Shown in pieces: positions 10,451 to 20,358 of a DNA stretch of 64,000 nt (positions are counted from its first letter, which is position 1; each line of letters opens with the position of its first letter). The stretch is taken from NCBI RefSeq assembly GCF_024166365.1, contig NC_064820.1, positions 49,453,501-49,517,500 on the forward strand. Direction: 5' to 3'. A program made the translations under genes and the position numbers. Below the pieces are notes generated by a model. The model saw nothing but the letters and a program-made list of their open reading frames with translations. It did no database searches and had not been told where the DNA came from. Source of the stretch: Elephas maximus indicus (taxonomy: Eukaryota; Chordata; Mammalia; Proboscidea; Elephantidae).

Positions 10451-11635
10451 CTAATGAGACAGGACAAGAACTCCAGTGGCGTTCGGTTACACCTCCCTTT
10501 CCAGGAGGACTTAAAACACATAAACATAGCTAAAAAGCTGGACTTGCTATTGATAACCTTGAACTGGCGACGACGCGGAAATCGAACGCAATGCAGAATA
10601 CTGAAGTGTTAGTTGGCTGTGCGGTCATATCGCTGTTTTGCCATTCCCCCCTGTGGTTGATTTCTTCACCATAGAAAATTTGGATGTGGCGGTGCGTGAT
10701 GCGATTTCTGCCTTATACCAAATCCCTGTGAGCCGTGCCTTCGTGTTCTAAACCTGGTACAAGGTGTAAGGGAACCAAAGATAAAACGCGATAAACACCA
10801 CCTCCACGTTAAGGCACCAGTGAACAAAAACAAACAAAAATAGGCAAAACGTAAAAAAAAAGAATTACAAAGAAACTGAAAACAACCTTAAAAGGTGCAT
10901 TTCTACTTTTTTTTCTCTCTCTCTCCCAAGTCAACGTCGGTAGTTTCCAGCCTAAACTCAGGCTCCCTGAGACTCAGAAATTGGAGCACTACTAAAGTGC
11001 TATTTCCTACCCCTAAAAAACAAAAACAAAATGACGTTCACCTATAGACTCCGAATTTTATGTGTTGTTAAAAGCATAAGCCTAGCTAAAAAGCAGGACT
11101 TGCTATTGATAAAGCCGGAAGTCACGACGACGGAGAATTCTCACACAAGGCAGAATCCAAAGGTACCAGTTGCCTGCGCGATCCTTCAACAGGTTCGCCA
11201 TTTCGCGGTGTGGTTGGTTTCTTCGCCCTAGAATGTTTGAACGTAGCGCTGCGTACCATTTCTACCGTATATCAAGTCCCTTTGAGCCTTGCTAGCGTTT
11301 TCTAAACCTTATAAAACATGTGCAGGAACCGAAAATAATATAAGCAACGAATTTATCAACTCCACGGTAAAACACCGCTAAAGAATCTCGAAAAATAAAC
11401 AAAATGTAAAAAAAGAAAAGAAAAAGAAAAAACCTAACTCTACAAGGAAAGGGCAGTTAAATGGTGCATTCCTTTGTTTTTCTTATCTCTACGAAGTCTA
11501 AGTCGGTAAGGTTAAGCCGGACTGCCTAGGACTAAGTAACTGAGGCCGCACGAAAGTAATATTTACTACACTTGAAAAGAAACAAAAAAATTGTTCCTTG
11601 GTATGCTTCTATGGCGAGCTTATTAAAACGCACAA

Positions 11636-11813
11636 ACTAAAAAAAAAAAAAAAAAAGAGCGCTGCCCTAGAGCCCGTTTCAACTCACATCAACCCTATAG
11701 GGCAGAGTAGAACTGCCCCCAGAGGGTTACCAAGGAGCACCTGGCGAACTGCAAATGAGAACCTTTTGCTTAGCAGCTGAACTCAACCACTAAGACACCA
11801 GGGTTTCCCTTAA
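11636..11813 (-). mobile_element. AfroSINE, antisense, with TSD
   Basis: Flanked by TTAAAACGCACAA at about 11,623-11,635 and 11,814-11,826. Inserted in a monomer. Confidence 0.7.
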
Positions 11814-11985
11814 AACGCACAAGCATAGTTAAAAAGGTGAACTTGCTATTGATAAACCGGAAATCATGGCAGACGTAGAAATCGCACCCTACACAGGATC
11901 CTTGAGTATGCCTTAGTTTCGCCATGTGGTTATCTCTTAGCCTCAGCAAGTTTGTATTTAGCGGTGCATGAAGATTTCGGCGTCC

Positions 11986-12945
11986 TAGCGAGTTTCGCTT
12001 TACTAATAGCAAGTCCTACTTTTTAGCTATGCTTATGCATTTCACTCCTCATAGAAGTCAGAGCATAGCAGGGAACGCCAATTTTTCTTTAAGATGCAGA
12101 ATATACCACTTTAGCGGCACCACAGTGTTTCAGTCCTGGGAGTCTGGGCTTAGGCTTAAGACCATCAACTTAGCTTTGGCAGACATGACAAAAACATAGT
12201 AATGCACCCATTAAGGGGGGTTGCAGTTTCTTCCTGGGGTTCATGTTGTCGTTTATGTTGTTTTTCCGTGTTGCTTATTTTTCGATTTTCTTTGTGGTGT
12301 TTTTCCGTGGCGTTGATATGTTCCTGCGTTTTATTCTCCGTTCCCCTTACATCTTGCACAAGCTTTTGAAAACGCAGTTAGGGCTCTCAGGGACTTGGTA
12401 TAAGGCAGAAGAAACACGCACCGCTCAAATCAAACTTCACTGCCAAACCGCCAAATGACAGGCACACACAACTAGTACATCCGCATTCTGCCTTGCAGGC
12501 GACCTCTCCGCATTTACCTCTCAGTAGCAGTCCGGGTATACCAGGAAACACCCATTTCTTTTGTTTTTAAGATTAGTAAATATCACTTCAGCAGTGCCAC
12601 AATTTCTTATCCTAGGAAGTCCTGGTTTAGGTGTGACAGAGATATTGTGGGAATGCTGTCTTTAATGGTGTTTGCGGTTTATTTGTAGGGGTAGTTTTCT
12701 GTAGGGTTTTGATAATGTTTTCCGATGCCTTTTAGTGGGGGTTTGTGCAGCATTTGGGTCGTTTTATTCCAATTTCCACCAGTTGGGTTTTGTGCAGGGT
12801 TTTAATCATGTTTTCCGAATTCCTTTAGTGGGGTTTTGTGCACGACTTGGATCCTTTTTTCCGTTTTCCTAAGTGGGGTTTTCTGTATGGTTTGATCACG
12901 TTTTCCGCTTTCCTTTAGGGGCGTTGTTGCGGTAGAGCTGACACT
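11986..12945 (-). repeat. Inverted monomers, unit 1
   Basis: The same monomer reads on the opposite strand from about 11,985: AATAGCAAGTCC..TTTTTAGCTATGCTTATGC followed by the reverse of the GGCACC and TTTTCTAAACC landmarks. It leads into the gene 2 promoter. Confidence 0.65.
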
Positions 12946-13007
12946 TTCCGTTGAGATTTGTTATGCGTTGTTTTTTTTACAGATTTTTTCCTTTCTTTCT
13001 TTCCTTT

Positions 13008-13046
13008 TGGGGTCCGCCCACAAGTCCCGGAGAGAGTCAATACCGG
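13008..13046 (+). promoter_or_regulatory. Degenerate promoter of gene 2
   Basis: The GC-box-like GGGGTCCGCCCAC (about 13,009-13,021) is present, but the TATA position reads GAGTCAATACC (about 13,034-13,044), as if two bases were lost and one changed relative to GAGCATAAATACTC of genes 1 and 3. The copy may therefore be weakly expressed or silent despite its intact frame. Confidence 0.5.
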
Positions 13047-13120
13047 GCTGATGGGACTGCTGAACACTTGCCTAGTTCACAGCCCGAAGGCTTATGTCCT
13101 GGCTGGAGGCTACCCTGGCG

Positions 13121-13657
13121 ATGGAGCAGCATTTACTTGACTGCCCGAAGCAGGCTTGGGATTGCGCAGACGACTCTCCAGAGCCCATGCCTCCGCCAAT
13201 CCTGAGCTCAGAAGATTCCTGGCCCTGGCCGCTCCCTTTCTATCCCAAGCTGGGAGAACCCTCACCCGACAGCCTGGAACTGTTTTCCAGTCCTCCGTGG
13301 CGACTGCACTGGGTCTACTCGCAAAGAAGACTCTTTCCCAGAGCGCAGAGCACCGTGGAAGGAATTTCACCCTTGGGCGCTCAGGCCCTTTGGCCCCCGA
13401 CACAGACGCCAGAAGCCCCTGCAGGAGCCGTGGACCCTGCGGAAGAACCCAATAGACGCTCGCTGCAGCAACTTCTCCTGGGCCTGCCGCCCAGCCCTGG
13501 CGACAAACAGCTGGACAAGGAGGCTTCTGACAGCCTAGACCTTTCGGAGCTACACAGGCCTCCTGCTAAGGCTGGTGGGAGCCTCCGCAGGGTTTTGGCA
13601 GGCTGCTGGGAATGGATTCGTCGCGTGTTGTCCAAGCCTTGGGGCTGCTCCCGCTAG
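13121..13657 (+). CDS. Gene 2: SSEDS/FYPKLGE family protein, intact frame
   Basis: Intact 178-residue frame starting at the conserved ATG (13,121, GCGATGG, strong Kozak context). An additional in-frame ATG nine codons upstream (13,094) would give 187 residues. C8, W13, SSEDS 29-33 and FYPKLGE 40-46 are at exactly the positions seen in genes 1 and 5. Compared with gene 1 the lengths differ by one codon and no frame-breaking indel occurs. The stretch from WPLPF to VYSQ (about 36 codons) is nearly identical at nucleotide level, while the flanks carry many amino-acid changes. Its TATA box is damaged. It is convergent with gene 3 across the spacer at 15.5-18.1 k. Function unknown. Confidence 0.55.
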   Translation: MEQHLLDCPKQAWDCADDSPEPMPPPILSSEDSWPWPLPFYPKLGEPSPDSLELFSSPPWRLHWVYSQRRLFPRAQSTVEGISPLGAQALWPPTQTPEAPAGAVDPAEEPNRRSLQQLLLGLPPSPGDKQLDKEASDSLDLSELHRPPAKAGGSLRRVLAGCWEWIRRVLSKPWGCSR

Positions 13658-13751
13658 TTTTTTGGCGCTGAGGACGCCTCCGATGGCAGAGGGATTCTTT
13701 TTGGATGTCCCTCTTTGACAAGAGTCTCATTACAAACTGCCTCTTTTCCGA

Positions 13752-13757
13752 AATAAA
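13752..13757 (+). terminator. Poly(A) signal of gene 2
   Basis: AATAAA in the context CCGAAATAAAATC, about 95 nt after the stop, at the place equivalent to the gene 1 signal. Confidence 0.6.
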
Positions 13758-14654
13758 ATCATTTTATGATGTGCCTTCAGAATTGGTTGATAATTTGGGG
13801 CTCTATTTGTTATTTCTTCTGACAGCGCCGCTCCCTCGAGCACACCGCAGACAAATGGGCCAAGCCAGCGATCCGTTGTTACTGTCTTCCCTTCTAGCAC
13901 CACGCCACAACCCATGGCTTGCCAGCGCCACCACCAGTGGTGTCACCTACCAGGTATTTCCTGGTGACTTCACCACTCTCTCTTTGATTCATGCCTCCTC
14001 TCGCTGGATCCCAGCACCGGTAGGTGCTCGGTGGCAGCGTTTTGTCTTTCTATGCTCCGGGGTCCCTGCACCGAGCCTGAGGTTACTCTTGGGCACCTTG
14101 CCTAGTATTGCCGAATCCTGGCAGGCGGCATCTCTTCAGCGGCAGCGCAGATCTTGTCTCGGAGCCCTTTGTGTCCAGTTTTCTGCACGGCTACTTCCTC
14201 TCTGAAGGCACTTGCTGGGACCCAGCCATGAGAGGTGCAGAGGGGAGTTTGAGGGTTACAGGTCCCATGGGTACACAGGGCTGGTGGTTCTTCAGGATTC
14301 TAGCCAGCAGAGGGAGGGACTCTGATGGTTTCAGGTGGAGCCGAATATGCTTGGGTGGCAGCCATCTCCTTTCACCAATCTGCAAGTTTTTCACTTGCAG
14401 CCCTGCTGGCTTCAACAATAGGGAGGTTTCTCAGTGGAGCACTGCCACCTGCACCAAGTCACATGCCTTTGACCAGCCGCTGGTTTCCCATCAGCACCAC
14501 ATTCATTTAGTTTTGTTGAAGCGTGGCTGGTAGCACCCAGCAGGTGCTTCCTGGGTGTCAGCATTACTAGTTTCGCCTTGGAGACGGTCCTTCTACAGTC
14601 AGAGCACCGCAGTTTGCAAGGAGCACTGTTCCACTTTGCAATTTCATTACTGGC

Positions 14655-14850
14655 ATTGTGGTGGTAGTTGCCAACCAGTGCTTCTGACTTAGGGCGATCC
14701 AATGTGCCTCGGGGTAGCAATGTGTGCCATAGAGTTTTCAAGGCTGTCACCTTTCCGAAGCAGATTGCCAGGCCTCTCTTCTGAGGTGCCTATGGGTGTG
14801 TTGGGACTCACAACCTGTCAACTTAATGTTTGCACCACCCCCAGTCCCCG
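14655..14850 (-). mobile_element. Old SINE-derived segment
   Basis: CATAGAGTTTTCAAGGCTG and CAGATTGCCAGGCCTCTCTTC resemble the longer SINE variant read antisense. It is the arm counterpart of 3,722-3,812. Confidence 0.45.
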
Positions 14851-15978
14851 GGAAATCTTTAGTAGCTTTAGTCCATGTTTACTCTGTCAGCAAATCTTTA
14901 CACCCACTCGGCGTGTTCTCCGTGGCAGGATAGCTAGTGTTTGAGCGACAGGATAGCTTCTAGGGGAACGCTGGCGTTGTTGGTAGAGCTGAATGTGTCA
15001 TTTGTTACCTCCCAGCAATTGCTAGATCCCAGTGCCTCTACCTCCCCAAAGCCGCCTATCTGGAGAGCAGCACCAACAGGTGAACCAAGCCTGCGGGTTT
15101 TCATTAGCACTGTCCTTAGGAGCGGGAAACCAGAGCCAGAAGATTCTGGGCGGCAGCACCCTTGACTTAGTGCAGGTGTTTCCTTCTCAGGCCCTTCACA
15201 GCTAGGGGCACTGTGCCCCCAACTGCTGGGTCCCAGTAGTGGTCCGTTTCTAGGCTCCGGGCTCCGAGAGGGCCTCAAGACTAGCGGGTTCTCAGTCATT
15301 TTGCCGCCAGTAGAGAGCATCTGACTGTTTGTCTGTCACAGCTGCCCTGGGAGCCCACGCCGAGACTCGCTCCGTGACTCCAGCCGGAAGGTTTGTTTCA
15401 AGGTCTCCAACCTGCACGGTTGCTCTGACGCTAAAGCTATTGACACCAAACGAGAGCTCCAGAGGCGAGCGTAAGGGGAACTAGCGGGGCTAGGACCCAC
15501 TAAGCGTTTGCGCAGGGCAACTAGGGAGATGCCAAGGGCAAAGGTCCGTCGACAGTTACTCCTGTGTTGAAACCATGAAACCGCTGGCTAGGACAGTGAC
15601 AACCACCGCCACCGGGAAAGGAGCGAGCGGTGCTAGTACCGAGAAGCTGCCAGCTAGACGCCACTTGAGAAAGTGCTGCCGGCACTTCCTCCAAGTCTGC
15701 GGTACCACATCAATCCTCGGGGAATCGGACAATTCCTCTTTCATTTTCCTGGAGAAGTCGGGCTCTCCAAAGACCCAGGGCTCCAGCAGCTCCCCAGTGA
15801 ATTACGAAAGGGGAAGGAGCGCTTGATGAGGAAGGCTGGGGCTGAATCAGGGAACAAAGTAGAAGCCGCCATCATCGCCAGGAACTTCCCACGTCAGTAA
15901 ACAGTCTTTCCCAGAATCTCGGAGAATGTTCAGGAAAAAAAAAAAAAAAAAACCACCCAACTCTTTGCATTTGTGTCC

Positions 15979-16116
15979 ATTGGGACTCCTAGAGACCCTA
16001 TAGGTCAGAGTAGAACTGTCCCATAGAGTTTCTAAGGGGTGCCTGTTAGATTTGAACTGCCAACCGTTTGGTTACCAGCTCCAGCACTTAACCGCTATGC
16101 CCCCAGGGTTTCCTTA
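15979..16116 (-). mobile_element. AfroSINE-type SINE, antisense, unit 2 copy
   Basis: Same insertion as at 1,075, duplicated with the unit. Confidence 0.75.
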
Positions 16117-16247
16117 GGAAACATAAAGGGACTCATTTGGGGATAGGATTCTCACCCCTCTCTAGGTTTCGCCTCCAGTCTCCCCGCGGTTCCCCAGCTC
16201 TTCCTCCACTAGCCCAAACCCGCCGTGCCACCTGCGGCTCCTGCATC

Positions 16248-16382
16248 TTATCTGCCTCTTGGTCCTGCGACGCGAAAACACAGGAAAAGAGGCCCGGTGC
16301 ACACGCGAAAAGTTACACCCCTTTCGTAAGAAGGAGGAGCCCCTCCAGAAGAGCCATCGAAAAGCAAAATCCCTTGCTCCAT
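16248..16382 (-). other. Short recurrent ORF, copy 2
   Basis: Identical counterpart of the frame at 1,344-1,478 in tandem unit 2; adds no independent evidence. Confidence 0.2.
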
Positions 16383-16883
16383 GGCTCTCCTCTCCCTATC
16401 ACCACGGGAAATTTGCACCTTGGCAGAAAAGCTGGCGTCTGCTCCAGAGAAGGGAAGGGGCCGGCCACGCACCGAGGCAGGGGTCAGGGGAAAAGGTCCA
16501 GCGCTCATTCCTAGGCAGGGTAGATGTCGGAGCGAGTGCACAGTCCAGATTCAGGGAGGTTCTGATGGAGTCTGGGGGTGGCCAGAGGCTGCTTCCCAGA
16601 ACTGGTTAGGTCTGAGGATTATCTGGTCTGGGGTCAGCTAGTCTCAGGCCAAAGCTCCAGCAGCCCCACTCTAAGTGGTGGAATTGGTGAAGCAAACTGG
16701 CATTTGGACAATGAGTGATGAAGGTTAACTGATTATTTTCATTTTCCTGCTGCTGGGTTATGCCCTATACCGGCGAACTCAGATTTTTTTTTTTCCCGTA
16801 GCTACTTTCTTTTTTTATATATATGGTGGCCATGAGTCGGAATCGACTCGATGACAATGGGTTTCGTTTTTTTGTGGTTTGGT

Positions 16884-17170
16884 ACGCGTTTCATCCTGCT
16901 GGCCCTTTCTTAGTCCCAGGAAGTCCAGTGTAGATGTAACAGAGGCTGACTTAGGCGTGACAGGGACATAATCCCAGGACAGCAGCCTTTGATGGCGTTT
17001 GCAATTTCTTCTGGTAGAGGAAGTGCTAAGTGTGGCTTGCCTATTTGAAAGGTTTTCTTCCGTTGTGTTTGCTGTGGGATCGACAGGTGTTTTCTTTAGG
17101 TTTATTTGCATTTTAGAATTATTATTTAAAATATTAATGTAACTTTCACTTTAGATTTTCAAGGCTTTTT
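16884..17170 (-). repeat. Inverted monomer fragment, unit 2
   Basis: Near-identical copy of 1,980-2,265 ahead of the second CpG-rich block. Confidence 0.6.
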
Positions 17171-17174
17171 TTTT

Positions 17175-18115
17175 TTTTTTAATTCGGAACACTCGGCTTT
17201 CAGCTCTGCGGCTTGCCTGGGATCGTCCAAAACCTCTGGCTTCTGGGAGCCGGGTCTCAGCGCCCCTAGGAGCCACAGCGCCGTTTCCCCCGCAACCGCG
17301 CTCCTCCCAGCCAGCCTGCGCATTCTCAGCCGCACTTTCGTCGCCAGCGGAGCCAGGCTGAGGCTTCCTGGGTCGCGGCACCCCTCGTAGCGCCACCCAA
17401 AAGTTCTCCGTCTCAGAACCTTCGCGGTCTCTGTCTAGCGCTTTCTCGGCCCAGCACCGGTGGTTTCGGGTGGCGGCGCCGCATTTGCACGGAGCCATTT
17501 TAGCGTCAGCACTTTCGCTGGTAGCGGTGACGCGCCGTTTTCTGGGCCAGCACGTCACTGCACCGAGTCTGTCGGTCGTAGCACAGGTAGTTTCTCAGAG
17601 CCGCCCGTTTCTTTTCGACAGCACCGTGGATCACGTCCGAATGTGGGCACTTGCGGGATCCGAGCACTGTGCGCCCGGCCGGGTTTCTCGGTGTCACCGG
17701 CGCTAGTTGCTCGCGGCCTGCGCTTTGTCATTTTCACAGCAGCCTCCCCGAGCCGCCTGTTTCCCCAGCGGAGCCGCCGCGGCTCGTTCGCCCTGAGCTG
17801 GCGGCGCTGCGCCGGCGCTTTCTCTCTCCAGCGCCGCTGCTCGCGCCCGCGACCCGTGCTCTCCGGGGCCCGCCGGCCGCTGTGCGCGCTCCTTTCGCTT
17901 TCACAGCCTCGCCCCGTGACTGATTTCTCCGACCCGGCACACTTTCCGTTCGCTGTGCGTGCGGCGCTAACACGGAAAACCATCTGGTTTGGCGTCGGTA
18001 GCTTTGGTGCCACGGCAACACTGCCGGCTTAGACCGGGGCCCGTCCGCCTAGCGTCCAGGAGAGAGGCTCGGGGCCGGTTCCCAGCGCAGCCGTGACGGA
18101 CCAACGGCCAGATGG
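17175..18115 (+). repeat. CpG-rich block, unit 2
   Basis: Near-identical copy of 2,270-3,210, differing by a few substitutions (for example near 17,716 and 17,751). Confidence 0.7.
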
Positions 18116-19604
18116 GCTCAACTAGCCACAAAGCAACCTAAAATCCGGCGGCCCGGCACCCCTAAGGGAGCCCCCAATTTCAAAAGGCACCACCCTTTGA
18201 GACTTAGGTGGAGCGGGCACAGGGCCCCTAGCGGCGAAGGCACTGAGAAGCATCAGCCGCCTTAAACCAAGGGTGCTGTCGCCCAAGGGCCGGATCTGGT
18301 TTCCCGCCCCCAGGGCCGGTGGTAAGGAAAACCGCCGGCTCGGCTCACCGGCTGGTGCTGCTCCCCAGATACGCGCGTTCGTGGAGGCAGTAGCACTGGG
18401 ATCCGGCAATCCCTGGGAGGTAGCAAATGACACATACAGCGCCAGCATACCACTAGAAACTATCTCGTCACCACGAAAGTAGCTTTCCTGCCATCGAGAA
18501 AACACTGAGTGGGTGTAAATATTTGCTGGCAAAGTAAACCCTGGCTAACGTTACTGAAGTATTACTTGCACGGCGAAAAGGGTGTCTGTCCCAAATCACC
18601 CGTCGACGCCTGGGAGAGGTCACAGCCTTGAAAAGTCTATGGAGCTCAGTTCTTCTCTGACGCGCATGGGGTCGCCACGAGTCGGAAGCACTGGATGGCA
18701 ACCACCACCAACAACGTTACTAACAAAGTTCAAATTGGAACAAAGCTCGGCGTAAACCGCTCTGCTCGAACCTAAGGAAAACCGTCGTCAAGGCGGAACT
18801 GTTAACGCTGCCACCCAGAAAGCACTGCGCAACCAGCGACGTTTCAGCTATTCTGGCAACTAATGGGTTACTAGTGAAAGTGCTGCTGCTGCCAAACTGG
18901 CTCTTGGTCGAAGCCATCTGACATGGCGCAGGTGGCAGTACACCAGCGAGAAGCGGCGCTATCGTTGAAGCCAGCGGGCCCCCGACTGAAAAACTTCCGG
19001 ATCCAGGAAAGGAGATGGCTGCCACCCAAGCATATCTGGCTCGACCTGAAACCGTCAGCGTTCCTCTACTAGCTAGAACCGCGACGAACCGCCAGCCCTG
19101 TGCATCTGTGGGACCTGCGACTCGCAAAACCTCCCCTGGGCACGTTGTGTTGCTGGCTGCCTGCAAGTGCCTTCAAAGAGGAAATACGCGCAGAAGCCTA
19201 GACACATGTGGCTCTGCGACTAGAGCTGCTGAGCCACCGAGGAGATGCCACCAGCTAGGATTCGGCAATACTAGCGATGATGCCGAAGGGAAACCTCCGG
19301 TTCGGTGCGCGGATCGGACGGCAAAGACCGACAAAACGCTGACAAGGAGCACCTGAAGGTGCTGGGAAGCAGCTAGAGGCGGCATGAATCCAATAGGATA
19401 GTGGTGAAGTCACCAAGAAATGTCCGGTCTGTCTGCGAAACCACCGACGGCTTCGCTGACAACCCACGGCTTGTGGTGTTGTGCTACAGGCGAATACAGT
19501 AACAAGGGATGGCTGGCTTGGCGCTGTGCAGGAGAGACCGGCGGCGTCAGAAGAAAGAGAACGCAAAATGGACAACTAACTCTGAAGGCACATCTTAAAA
19601 TGTT

Positions 19605-19610
19605 TTTATT
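19605..19610 (-). terminator. Poly(A) signal of gene 3
   Basis: AATAAA on the minus strand, same context and spacing as gene 1. Confidence 0.5.
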
Positions 19611-19704
19611 TCGAAAATGGGGCGGTTTGTAATGAGAATCTTGTCAAAGACGGACATCCAAAAAGAGTCCCGCTGCCATCACCGGCGTCCTCAGCGCCAA
19701 AAGG

Positions 19705-20243
19705 CTAGCGGCAGCAGCCCCAGGGTTTGGGGAACACGCGACGAATCCATTCCCAGCAGCCTGCAAAAACCCGGGGGTGTCTCCACCAAGCAGTGGCAGG
19801 AGGGCGGCGGCGCTCCGAATGGTCTGGGCTGTCAGGAGTCTGGCTGTCCAGTTGTGTGTCGCCCGCGCAGGGAGGCTGGTCCTGGAGAAATGGCCACAGC
19901 CAGCGTCGTCTATCCGGTTCTTCCACAGGGTCCACGTCTCCTGGAGAGGCCTCTGGTGTCTGTGTCCCGGGCCAAAGGTCCTGAGCGAGCAAGGCTGAAC
20001 TTCCTTCCAGGGTGCTCTGCGCTCTGTCAGAGAGTCCGTTTTGCGAGTAGACCCAGTGCAGTCGCCACGGAGGACTGGAAGCAGTTCCAGGCTGTCGGGT
20101 GAGGGTTCTCCCAGCTTGGGATAGAAAGGGAGCGGCCAGGGCCCAGAATCTTCTGAGCTCCCGAATGGCAGAGCCAGGGCCTCCGGAGAGTCGTCTGCGG
20201 AATCCCAAGCCTGCTTCACACAGTCAGGAAAATGCTGCTTCAT
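19705..20243 (-). pseudogene. Gene 3: frameshifted copy of gene 1
   Basis: Nearly identical to gene 1, with the start codon at 20,243 and the stop at 19,705. One base is missing near 20,079, where gene 1 has GGAAAGCAG on the plus strand and this copy has GGAAGCAG. The frame is lost roughly 55 codons in, directly after the conserved block begins, so the C-terminal two thirds is out of frame with the N-terminus. Promoter and poly(A) signal are intact. It could be a sequencing or assembly error, since the rest of the copy is so similar. Confidence 0.7.
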
Positions 20244-20294
20244 CACCGCGGTAGCTTCCAGACAGGACACAAGCCTTTGGGGCAGGCAACAGGC

Positions 20295-20358
20295 AAGTGC
20301 TCAGCAGTTCCACCAGCCCGGGTATTTATGCTCCCCGGACTCGTGGGCGGGCCCCACG
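20295..20358 (-). promoter_or_regulatory. Core promoter of gene 3
   Basis: GCATAAATA on the minus strand at 20,323-20,331 and the GC-box motif at about 20,341-20,355, as for gene 1. Confidence 0.55.

Larger units (their letters stand above)
9740..11985 (+). repeat. Monomer array, unit 1, second part
   Basis: Further copies of the same monomer, starting near 9,797, 10,894 and 11,464. They are interrupted by an LTR-like insertion (about 9,990-10,450) and an antisense SINE (11,636-11,813). Confidence 0.7.
1..14903. repeat. Macrosatellite-like tandem unit 1
   Basis: Position 1 onward reappears at 14,904 onward, a period of 14,903 bp. The unit contains, in order, a + oriented arm tail (1 to about 600), a minus-oriented region with a short ORF (about 640-1,540), inverted monomer sequence, a CpG-rich block, a minus arm with gene 1, direct monomer arrays, a second CpG-rich block, two LTR-like insertions, more monomers, an inverted monomer stretch, and a + arm with gene 2. 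The left end is cut by the window, so the true unit boundary is unknown. Confidence 0.85.
13008..15500 (+). repeat. Plus arm of internal inverted duplication
   Basis: Gene 2, its 3' flank and the junction into the next tandem unit. It faces the minus arm 18,122-20,365 around a 2.6 kb spacer that contains inverted monomer sequence and the CpG-rich block. Genes on the two arms converge. Confidence 0.7.
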
